A DNA stretch of 7,995 nt from Bordetella parapertussis (GTDB taxonomy: Bacteria; Pseudomonadota; Gammaproteobacteria; Burkholderiales; CAIKXV01), in NCBI GenBank assembly GCA_945877995.1, contig CAMDXD010000169.1:1-7995 (forward strand). Reading direction: 5' to 3'. Numbering within the stretch: position 1 is the first letter of the stretch; each line of letters opens with the position of its first letter. The notes beneath the pieces are model-generated. The model was not told the DNA's origin and made no database searches. It saw nothing but the letters and a program-made list of their open reading frames with translations. Positions 1-5,288 of the stretch are shown here, in pieces. Made by a program: the position numbers and the translations under genes.

Positions 1-141
1 GGCGTTGTAGCCACCCATGCCGTCGGCCAGGACCGCAAGCCCGATGTCGGGCTCGACGGCAAGGCTGTCTTCGTTGTGGGAGCGCACCATGCCCGGATCG
101 GTGCTGCTGGCCATGGTCAACGCAGTGGAAAGGTCGGTCAT
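1..141 (-). CDS. PP2C-family serine/threonine protein phosphatase (Stp1-like), N-terminal part only
   Basis: The reading frame begins at the ATG at 139-141 and runs off the left edge after 47 codons. The visible protein contains TDPGMVRSHNEDS (residues 14-26) followed by LAVLADGMGGYNA (residues 35-47). These are the first two metal- and phosphate-binding motifs of bacterial PP2C (PPM) phosphatases: the Arg of the VRxxNED motif usually contacts phosphate, and the Asp of the ADGMGG motif binds Mn/Mg. Such enzymes dephosphorylate Ser/Thr in the cytoplasm and usually oppose a Hanks-type kinase, which would lie outside the window. No convincing Shine-Dalgarno sequence precedes this ATG, and a second in-frame ATG (Met10, 112-114) also fits the family start. 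It lies on the same strand as the oxalate operon, 189 bases downstream, and has no evident functional link to it. Family identity is secure; the start and function are less so. Confidence 0.85.
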   Translation of the reverse strand, partial: MTDLSTALTMASSTDPGMVRSHNEDSLAVEPDIGLAVLADGMGGYNA

Positions 142-330
142 CGGGGAAGGTACCCGGCAGTGGGTCGAAAGAACATCAGCAGGATCGTACACGGGATGAT
201 GCCAGTATCTCGAGGCATTCGCGCAGCACAGCCGACATCTCTGCAGCCGCGACGCCGAACAACCCAATAGCCGACCCGCGCGCCGTGTGCTGCGGGACCG
301 CCTGCGGGCGGGTCGGCCTCGGGCCGTCGT
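142..330 (-). other. Intergenic gap between the formyl-THF gene and the phosphatase, with GC-rich hairpins
   Basis: No gene is supported here. Directly after the stop codon of the upstream gene (minus-strand sense) lie two short GC stems: CGGCC/GGCCG with a 3-base loop (314-326), then CCGCC/GGCGG with a 4-base loop (298-311). Neither is followed by a T-run on the minus strand, so this is not a classical intrinsic terminator; at most the stems could stabilise a 3' end or accompany Rho-dependent termination. A weak -10-like TACGAT (minus strand, 184-189) might belong to the phosphatase promoter, but no good -35 partner was found. Confidence 0.3.
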
Positions 331-1263
331 TCAGGTGCCCAGGAAGCTGCCGGCGGCCACTGCCCCACCCGCCGCGTATTCGCCGGCACCCATCTTCTTG
401 CCGTCTTCCGGCTTGACCCGGAGCACCTCGATACGCCCGCCCTGGCAGCCGACGAAGAATCCGTTCTCGGACACGTCGGTCACCTCGCCTACCTTCCCCT
501 TCGTCGCACCAAAGGTGCGGTACGCGTGCTTGCGTGCCTCGAAGATCTGCAGTTTCTTCCCGCCGAGGGTCGTCCAGGCCCCAGGCGCCGGATTGCAGCC
601 CCGGATCAGGTTGTAGGTAAAATCGACGTGGTTCGCCCAGTTGATCCGCGCTTCAGCGTCACGGCACCAGCCTTCGTACGTGGCGAACGTCTCGTCCTGC
701 ACCACTTCGCGGTGCTTGCCGGCGAACACCAGGTCGGCCGCCTCGAGCATCGCCGCCACGCCCATCGGTTGCAGCTTGTTGAAGTACACCTCGCCGATCG
801 TCTCGTCGGGTCCGATGTCGCATTCCTTCTGCAGGATCACCGGGCCTTCGTCCAGACCGTCGGTCGGCCGGAAGATGGTCAGGCCGGCCTTCTTCTCGCC
901 GCGGATGATCGGCCAGTTGATGGACGACGGGCCACGGTACTTCGGCAACAGCGACGGGTGGTACTGGATCGTGCCCAGGCGGGGAATGCCGACGAAGGCC
1001 TGCGGTGCGAACTGCAGCACATAGGCCATCACGCCGATATCTGCGTTCAGGCCGCGCATCGCCGCTTCCGCCTCGGGCGTCTTCAGCGACGGGAACTGGT
1101 GCACGGTCAGGCCCTTCTCGACCGCGGCCACCTTCAGGGGGTCGGGCCTGCCGCCCGCCTTTTCCGGGGCGCAGAACACCGCTGCGACCTCGTCGCCGCG
1201 CTCCAGGAACTTCTCCAGCACGGACTTGCCGAAATCCTGCTGGCCGATGATCACAACCTTCAT
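331..1263 (-). CDS. 10-formyltetrahydrofolate hydrolase / methionyl-tRNA formyltransferase-like protein
   Basis: This 310-residue protein has the two-domain layout of the N-terminal hydrolase part of 10-formyl-THF dehydrogenase (ALDH1L1) and of Fmt: a Rossmann-like formyltransferase domain (about 1-190) and an Fmt-type C-terminal barrel (about 200-305). The signature YHPSLLPKYRGPSSINW (101-117) carries the expected catalytic His102. DGLDEG (135-140) carries Asp138. Their 36-residue spacing equals that of the His/Asp pair of ALDH1L1. The aldehyde dehydrogenase domain is absent. The expected activity is deformylation of 10-formyl-THF to THF and formate, or transfer of a formyl group; the real acceptor is unknown. 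A true housekeeping Fmt is less likely because of the operon context and closer resemblance to the ALDH1L1 form. The start at 1261-1263 was chosen over an upstream ATG (1312-1314) because GGAGG lies 8 bases before it and the extension would overlap frc. It begins 16 bases after the frc stop, so the two are probably cotranscribed. Confidence 0.85.
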   Translation of the reverse strand: MKVVIIGQQDFGKSVLEKFLERGDEVAAVFCAPEKAGGRPDPLKVAAVEKGLTVHQFPSLKTPEAEAAMRGLNADIGVMAYVLQFAPQAFVGIPRLGTIQYHPSLLPKYRGPSSINWPIIRGEKKAGLTIFRPTDGLDEGPVILQKECDIGPDETIGEVYFNKLQPMGVAAMLEAADLVFAGKHREVVQDETFATYEGWCRDAEARINWANHVDFTYNLIRGCNPAPGAWTTLGGKKLQIFEARKHAYRTFGATKGKVGEVTDVSENGFFVGCQGGRIEVLRVKPEDGKKMGAGEYAAGGAVAAGSFLGT

Positions 1264-1279
1264 GGGGGCAACCTCCGTC

Positions 1280-2551
1280 TTATTTCGGCTTCTTCGGCGG
1301 CGCGGTGAAGGCACCAGCCGTCTTGAGCGCGTCGATCTTCTGCGCGTCGTATCCGAGCACCGCGGTCAGCACCTCGTCGGTATGTTCGCCCAGCGTGGGC
1401 GAACGCTCGATCTTCGCGGGCGACGCGGACAGCTTGATCGGCATGCCCACGTTGTACCACTTGCCGCGCTGCGGATGGTCGAGCTCGACCATCATCTCGC
1501 GGCCCTTCACATGCTCGTCGGTGAACAGGTCCTCGGTGGACATGATCGGGCCGCAGGGCACATTCAGCTCATTCAGGATGCCCATCATCTCGCGCTTGTC
1601 GTGCTTGCGCGCGAACTCGCCGAGCATTTCCCAGATCGAAGCCTGGTTGCGGCGGCGCTCGTCGATCGTCGAGAAGCGCGGGTCTGTGTCGAGGCCGGGT
1701 TCGCCGAGGTCGGGGCCGATGCGCGTCGCGAGCGCAACCCAGACCGCTTCCTGTACCACGACGTAGATGAAGTCGTTCGGGCCGCCGGGCGCGCAGCGGA
1801 TCGCGTTGCCGAGCTGGCCACCGCCGGAATCGTTGCCGGCACGCGGCGTCTCGCCCATGCCCTTGTGCGTACCGACCGAATACTCGGCCAGCGGGCCATG
1901 CCACAGCCGCTGGTGGTCGCGCCACTTGACGCGGCAGAGGTTCATCACGCCGTCCATCATGGCGACTTCGACATACTGGCCCACGCCGTCACGGTCGCGC
2001 TGGTGGAGTGCCGCGAGCAGGCCGATCGCCAGGTGCAGGCCGGTGCCCGAGTCGCCGATCTGCGCGCCCGTGACGAACGGCGGGCCGTCGGGCACGCCGG
2101 TGGTGCTCATCGCCCCGCCCATCGCCTGCGCCACGTTCTCGTAGGCCTTGAAGTCGGCGTACGGACCGGAGGAACCGAATCCCTTGATCGAACCCATGAC
2201 GATGCGCGGGTTGATCTCGTGGACCTTTTCCCAGGTGAAGCCGAGGCGGTCGAGCACGCCCGGGCCAAAGTTTTCCATCACGATGTCGCAGGTCTTCAGC
2301 AGGTCGGTGAACACCTGCCGGCCCTCGGCCGTCTTCATGTTCACGGTGATCGAACGCTTGTTGCAGTTGAGCATCGTGAAATAGAGGCTGTCGGCACCGG
2401 GCACGTCACGCAGCTGGCCTCGCGTCGCGTCACCCTGGGGCGGCTCGAACTTGATCACGTCGGCGCCCATCCAGGCGAGCAACTGCGAGCAGGTGGGCCC
2501 CGCCTGCACATGGGTCATGTCGAGAATGCGAACGTCCTTCAGAGCTTGCAT
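1280..2551 (-). CDS. frc: Formyl-CoA:oxalate CoA-transferase (CoA-transferase family III)
   Basis: This cytoplasmic 423-residue enzyme transfers CoA from formyl-CoA to oxalate, giving formate and oxalyl-CoA, the substrate of the adjacent decarboxylase. It is close in length to Oxalobacter formigenes Frc (428). The N-terminal HVQAGP holds Gln16 (Frc Gln17). SLYFTMLNCNKRS (55-67) and KAYENVAQ (135-142) hold the active-site tyrosines equivalent to Tyr59 and Tyr139. GAQIGDSGTG (162-171) holds Asp167, the expected acyl-anhydride nucleophile (Frc Asp169). The glycine loop appears as SGGGQ (242-246), with a shorter preceding segment than in Frc. Position 46 is Gln where Frc has Trp48, a residue linked to substrate preference. 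The protein ends in a basic PPKKPK tail. A perfect AGGAGGTG ribosome site precedes the ATG. Pairing with oxc makes the oxalate role likely, but family III members vary in acid specificity, so another dicarboxylate remains possible. Confidence 0.92.
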   Translation of the reverse strand: MQALKDVRILDMTHVQAGPTCSQLLAWMGADVIKFEPPQGDATRGQLRDVPGADSLYFTMLNCNKRSITVNMKTAEGRQVFTDLLKTCDIVMENFGPGVLDRLGFTWEKVHEINPRIVMGSIKGFGSSGPYADFKAYENVAQAMGGAMSTTGVPDGPPFVTGAQIGDSGTGLHLAIGLLAALHQRDRDGVGQYVEVAMMDGVMNLCRVKWRDHQRLWHGPLAEYSVGTHKGMGETPRAGNDSGGGQLGNAIRCAPGGPNDFIYVVVQEAVWVALATRIGPDLGEPGLDTDPRFSTIDERRRNQASIWEMLGEFARKHDKREMMGILNELNVPCGPIMSTEDLFTDEHVKGREMMVELDHPQRGKWYNVGMPIKLSASPAKIERSPTLGEHTDEVLTAVLGYDAQKIDALKTAGAFTAPPKKPK

Positions 2552-2553
2552 GT

Positions 2554-2561
2554 CACCTCCT
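2554..2561 (-). promoter_or_regulatory. Strong Shine-Dalgarno site of frc
   Basis: On the minus strand AGGAGGTG, followed by A, is a nine-base exact match to the complement of the 16S rRNA 3' end. It sits only about four bases from the frc ATG. It is the strongest ribosome site in the window and fixes the start codon at 2549-2551. It suggests that frc is translated independently of oxc even though the two are probably cotranscribed. Confidence 0.75.
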
Positions 2562-2567
2562 GTGCGG

Positions 2568-2592
2568 GGGGGCAGGTCTAAGACCTGACCCC
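2568..2592. repeat. Near-palindrome in the oxc-frc intergenic gap
   Basis: Arms at 2568-2579 and 2581-2592 are complementary at 11 of 12 positions around a single central base; the innermost seven (CAGGTCT/AGACCTG) are perfect. It lies between the oxc stop and the frc ribosome site, six bases from the latter. No T-run follows on the minus strand, so it is not a standard terminator. The motif GGGGTCAGGTCTTAG resembles REP-like repeats that I recall from beta- and gammaproteobacterial genomes, which could not be checked. Alternatives are an mRNA-stabilising or attenuating hairpin, or a protein-binding dyad. Next to it, CATGTTC occurs twice (2592-2598 and 2601-2607). Confidence 0.6.
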
Positions 2593-2613
2593 ATGTTCCA
2601 CATGTTCGTGTTT

Positions 2614-4368
2614 TTACTTCTTCTTCGCGGCCGACGGGTTGAGGCTGGTGATGCGTCCGCTTTCCGTGCCCGCCGTCTCGTCGATAACTGCGTTGATGAG
2701 AGTCGGGCGCCGGGACCGTACGGCCTCTTCCATCGCCGCGCGCAGTTCGGCGGGCGTCGTCGCATGCACGCCGGTGCCGCCGAAGGCCTCCATCAGCTTG
2801 TCATAGCGCGCGCCCTTCACGAACACGGTAGGCGCCATGTCGGCGCTGCCCGACGGATTGACATCGGTGCCCCGATAGACGCCGTTGTTGTTGAAGACGA
2901 CGATGCAGACTGGCAGGTTGTAGCGGCAGATCGTCTCGACTTCCATGCCGGAGAAGCCGAACGCGCTGTCGCCCTCGATCGCGATGACCTGCTCGCCGCT
3001 GACCACGGCGGCCGCCACGGCAAAGCCCATCCCGATCCCCATCACGCCCCAGGTGCCGACGTCGAGCCGCTTGCGCGGCTTGTACATGTCGACGATGCTG
3101 CGCGTGAAGTCGAGCGCATTGGCGCCCTCGTTCACCATGATCGCGTCCGGATTCGCCTTGAAGATGTCGCGCACCACGTTGAGCGCGCTGTGGAAGTTCA
3201 TCGGCGAGGGATCCTTCGCCAGCGTCTCGGCCATCTTCGCGATGTTGCGGTTCTTCTTGTCGGCCACCGCCGACAGCCACTCCGCCGGCGGCTTCTGCCA
3301 GCCGCTGCCCATGCCAGCCAGCAACGCCGACACGCACGAGCCGATATCGCCGACCAGCGGTGCGTCGATCGCGACGTTGCTGTCGGCCTCCTGCGGCGAG
3401 ATGTCGATCTGGATGAACTTCTGGCCACCCACATCCTTGTGCGACTTGGCCCCCCAGGTCTTGCCCTTGCCGTGCGACAGCAGCCAGTTCAGGCGCGCGC
3501 CCACCAGCATCACCACGTCAGCCTCGGGCAGCACGAACGACCGCGCAGCCGCGGCCGACTGCTCGTGGGTATCCGGGAGCAGGCCCTTCGCCATGGACAT
3601 GGGCAGGTAGGGAATGCCGGTCTTCTCGACCAGCGCACGGATATCGGCATCCGCCTGGGCATAGGCTGCACCCTTGCCGAGCAGGATCAGCGGCCGCTTC
3701 GCGCCCTTCAACAGGTCGAGCGCGCGCTGCACGGCATCGGGCGCCGGGATCTGGCGCGGCGCCGGATCGACCACCTTGATCAGCGAACACCGCCCCGCCT
3801 GCGCATCCATGGTCTGCGCGAACAGCTTCGCCGGCAGATCGAGGTAGACCCCGCCGGGACGGCCGGACACCGCCGCGCGGATCGCACGGGCCACGCCGAC
3901 CCCGATGTCCTCGGCATGCAGCACGCGGAACGCCGCCTTGCACAGTGGCCTGGCGATGGCCAGCTGGTCCATTTCCTCGTAGTCGCCCTGCTGCAGGTCG
4001 ACGATCTCGCGCTCGCTCGAGCCGCTGATCAGGATCATCGGGAAGCAGTTGGTGGTCGCGTTGGCGAGCGCGGTCAGGCCGTTCAGGAAGCCCGGCGCCG
4101 ACACCGTCAGGCAGATCCCCGGCTTCTGCGTCATGAACCCGGCGATCGCCGCCGCATTACCCGCATTCTGCTCGTGCCGGAACGAGATCACCCGGATGCC
4201 CTCGGCCTGAAGCATGCGCGTCAGGTCGGTGATCGGGATGCCTGGCAGGCCGAACACGGTATCGATGCCGTTCAACTTCAACGCGTCGATGACCAGGTGG
4301 AAGCCGTCGATCTGTTCGGCTTGCGCTACGTCCGCCGAGGCGGAGACTTGCGGTTCAACGGTGCCCAT
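2614..4368 (-). CDS. oxc: Oxalyl-CoA decarboxylase (thiamine diphosphate enzyme)
   Basis: This 584-residue cytoplasmic enzyme decarboxylates oxalyl-CoA to formyl-CoA and CO2; the formyl-CoA then feeds Frc. It has the three-domain ThDP-enzyme build: an N-terminal Pyr domain with GLPGIPITDL (40-49) and RHEQNAG (64-70), whose Glu66 should activate the cofactor (Glu56 in Oxalobacter); a middle domain with ARLNWLLSHGKGKTWG (291-306), the region that in the family binds CoA or regulatory ADP; and a C-terminal PP domain with the metal-binding GDSAFGFSG (467-475) and NNNGVYRG (493-500). Tyr130, Tyr498 and the AGTESG segment (566-571) match active-site residues of the characterised enzyme. It is slightly longer than the 568-residue homologue, with about ten extra N-terminal residues and a basic AAKKK end. 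The start is supported by GAGGAGG eight bases upstream. It is the first gene of the operon; frc begins 62 bases after its stop. Identity is strong because Oxc is distinctive among ThDP enzymes. Confidence 0.96.
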   Translation of the reverse strand: MGTVEPQVSASADVAQAEQIDGFHLVIDALKLNGIDTVFGLPGIPITDLTRMLQAEGIRVISFRHEQNAGNAAAIAGFMTQKPGICLTVSAPGFLNGLTALANATTNCFPMILISGSSEREIVDLQQGDYEEMDQLAIARPLCKAAFRVLHAEDIGVGVARAIRAAVSGRPGGVYLDLPAKLFAQTMDAQAGRCSLIKVVDPAPRQIPAPDAVQRALDLLKGAKRPLILLGKGAAYAQADADIRALVEKTGIPYLPMSMAKGLLPDTHEQSAAAARSFVLPEADVVMLVGARLNWLLSHGKGKTWGAKSHKDVGGQKFIQIDISPQEADSNVAIDAPLVGDIGSCVSALLAGMGSGWQKPPAEWLSAVADKKNRNIAKMAETLAKDPSPMNFHSALNVVRDIFKANPDAIMVNEGANALDFTRSIVDMYKPRKRLDVGTWGVMGIGMGFAVAAAVVSGEQVIAIEGDSAFGFSGMEVETICRYNLPVCIVVFNNNGVYRGTDVNPSGSADMAPTVFVKGARYDKLMEAFGGTGVHATTPAELRAAMEEAVRSRRPTLINAVIDETAGTESGRITSLNPSAAKKK

Positions 4369-4536
4369 GGAGGCGCCCTCCTCAGGAGAGGTTACATGAC
4401 TGGAATGAGGCGCTCATGGCCACGCCCGGTTCCCCATTCGTCGGCGAATGAACTCGCGGCTGCAAGGCATCCGTGGCCGTCGACGGCCGCGGACTTGCGC
4501 AGTCCGGCGCTTCGAGTCCGCTGGCGCTAGAGCAAG
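4369..4536 (-). promoter_or_regulatory. Long structured 5' leader of oxc
   Basis: If transcription starts just after the -10-like hexamer at 4537-4542, the oxc mRNA has a leader of roughly 160 bases with no convincing gene. It holds several dyads: CATTCG/CGAATG with a 4-base loop (4435-4450); a perfect 14-base palindrome with GGCCG/CGGCC arms (4475-4488); and CGGACT/AGTCCG with a 5-base loop (4490-4506). The segment GCGGACT (4489-4495) can pair instead with AGTCCGC at 4515-4521, so two hairpins exclude each other. No known riboswitch class was recognised. Regulatory meaning is inferred from the folds only. Confidence 0.4.
4377..4383 (-). promoter_or_regulatory. Ribosome-binding site of oxc
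   Basis: GAGGAGG on the minus strand lies eight bases before the ATG at 4366-4368 and supports that start. It overlaps a small dyad CTCCT-C-AGGAG (4378-4388), which could partly mask the site in the transcript. Confidence 0.65.
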
Positions 4537-4542
4537 ACTGTA
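4537..4542 (-). promoter_or_regulatory. Putative -10 element for the oxc operon
   Basis: TACAGT on the minus strand matches TATAAT at the key TA-A-T positions and begins 23 bases after the edge of the operator dyad at 4566-4579. A class II Crp/Fnr-activated promoter has a gap of about 22. No good sigma-70 -35 hexamer is seen at the usual distance, as expected for an activator-dependent promoter. This is inferred from spacing. Confidence 0.45.
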
Positions 4543-4565
4543 GGTTTTCAGCCGCCCGGAACACA

Positions 4566-4579
4566 TTGACCACGGTCAA
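4566..4579. promoter_or_regulatory. Crp/Fnr-type operator, TTGAC-N4-GTCAA
   Basis: A perfect two-fold symmetric site with five-base arms separated by CACG. It is the Fnr consensus TTGAT-N4-ATCAA with the inner T/A changed to C/G. It stands between the divergent oxc operon and the Crp/Fnr gene, whose recognition helix (ETLSR) carries the Glu, Ser and Arg that read TTGA half-sites in Fnr. It is therefore the likely binding site of the neighbouring regulator and is placed to act on both promoters. Binding itself is an inference. Confidence 0.75.
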
Positions 4580-4599
4580 GAACCGTCGCCGCCCCGGTT

Positions 4600-4605
4600 T
4601 ATACT
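4600..4605 (+). promoter_or_regulatory. Putative -10 element for the Crp/Fnr gene
   Basis: TATACT (five of six matches to TATAAT) lies 20 bases downstream of the operator dyad, close to the 22-base gap of class II activation. It implies a transcript start near 4611-4613. That lies only a few bases before the first ATG at 4619, so translation would be nearly leaderless or begin at the later in-frame ATG at 4655. Confidence 0.45.
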
Positions 4606-4618
4606 CGTCCATTCTCGA

Positions 4619-5263
4619 ATGGAGTATTTTCGCTGCGATGCAGCGAACGATGCGATGACGACGGTAGCCAGGCACCCCCATGCGGCCGCGATCCGGCTCC
4701 AGTTGCGCCAGAACCGGCTCCTGAGCGCCCTGCCCCCCGAGGCCTGGGCGGAACTCGAACCGCTTCTGTCGGTGATCGACTGCCGCAAAGGCGAGCTGCT
4801 CGAGTGCCAGGGCGCGGTGAGCATGGAGCAGTATTTCATCCTCGACGGCATCCTGAAGCGCGTGGTGTCCAATGCCGAGGGCAAGGAAATGATCCTGCGC
4901 TTCGCCAGCGAGCAGGAGTTCGACACCAGCTACGCCGCCTGGCGGCTGGGTACGCCGATGCCGTTCTCGATCCGGGCGGTGACCCCGGTGCGCGCGGCGA
5001 CACTCGGCATGGAGGAGTGGGTCGGGTTCATCGAGCGCTTCCCGGCGCTGAAGGTGCATTTCGAGTTCGAGGTGATGAAGCTGATGAGCGAGGTGATGGC
5101 CCACACCATCACCCTGCACCTGCTCGACGCCCCGGGCCGGGTGGCGCGCTTCATCCGCAAGCACGGGGAACTGGTCGAGCGACTGCCGAAGAAGGAACTG
5201 GCGGCCTACCTCAACCTGTCGCCCGAGACCCTGTCCCGGCTGAAGCAGCGCGGCAAGATATAG
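4619..5263 (+). CDS. Crp/Fnr-family transcriptional regulator
   Basis: This 214-residue protein (202 if Met13 at 4655 is the start) has a cyclic-nucleotide-binding-type beta-roll (about 30-135), a long dimerisation helix (about 136-165) and a C-terminal helix-turn-helix (about 188-212). The recognition helix SPETLSRLKQ contains E203, S206 and R207, the E-xx-SR signature that reads TTGA half-sites in Fnr; a matching dyad stands just upstream. The roll lacks the GEL...RS-type cAMP phosphate pocket of Crp. The only cysteines are 6, 55 and 63, so an Fnr-type Fe-S cluster is unlikely; the signal is unknown. The protein stops seven residues after the recognition Arg, without the usual C-terminal wing. 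It is divergent from oxc, which suggests local control of oxalate genes, possibly with autoregulation. Neither candidate start has a clear Shine-Dalgarno site. The gene ends tail to tail with tctA, 25 bases away. Confidence 0.9.
   Translation: MEYFRCDAANDAMTTVARHPHAAAIRLQLRQNRLLSALPPEAWAELEPLLSVIDCRKGELLECQGAVSMEQYFILDGILKRVVSNAEGKEMILRFASEQEFDTSYAAWRLGTPMPFSIRAVTPVRAATLGMEEWVGFIERFPALKVHFEFEVMKLMSEVMAHTITLHLLDAPGRVARFIRKHGELVERLPKKELAAYLNLSPETLSRLKQRGKI
4629..4647. repeat. Perfect inverted repeat near the regulator start
   Basis: TTCGCTGC and GCAGCGAA form eight-base perfect arms around GAT. If translation begins at 4619 the dyad lies inside codons 4-10. If it begins at 4655 the dyad lies in the leader, seven bases before the start codon, where an RNA hairpin or a bound protein could restrict expression. 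A chance dyad cannot be excluded. Confidence 0.55.
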
Positions 5264-5288
5264 GCATGACGCCGGTTCCGTGCTGCGC
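5264..5288. other. Convergent gap between the regulator and tctA, no terminator seen
   Basis: Only 25 bases separate the two stop codons. There is no stem with a T-run on either strand within the gap, so the two converging transcripts probably overlap or end by a non-intrinsic mechanism. Confidence 0.6.

Noticed and set aside
298..326. Intrinsic terminator after the oxalate operon
   Set aside because: Two short GC stems exist but neither is followed by a T-run on the minus strand, so a classical terminator is not supported.
1264..1314. N-terminal extension of the formyl-THF gene starting at 1314
   Set aside because: It would overlap the end of frc and add an Arg-rich stretch not typical of the family. 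The ATG at 1263 has GGAGG at good spacing and begins the conserved MKVVIIG strand.
1226..2581. Long open frame on the plus strand opposite frc
   Set aside because: Its product is rich in Arg, His, Ala and Asp with no recognisable motif, as expected for the antisense of a GC-rich gene. The minus strand carries a clear, full-length Frc with a strong ribosome site.
2593..4530. 645-codon open frame on the plus strand opposite oxc
   Set aside because: Low-complexity Arg/His/Asp-rich product lying wholly antisense to a well-supported Oxc; no ribosome site and no family resemblance.
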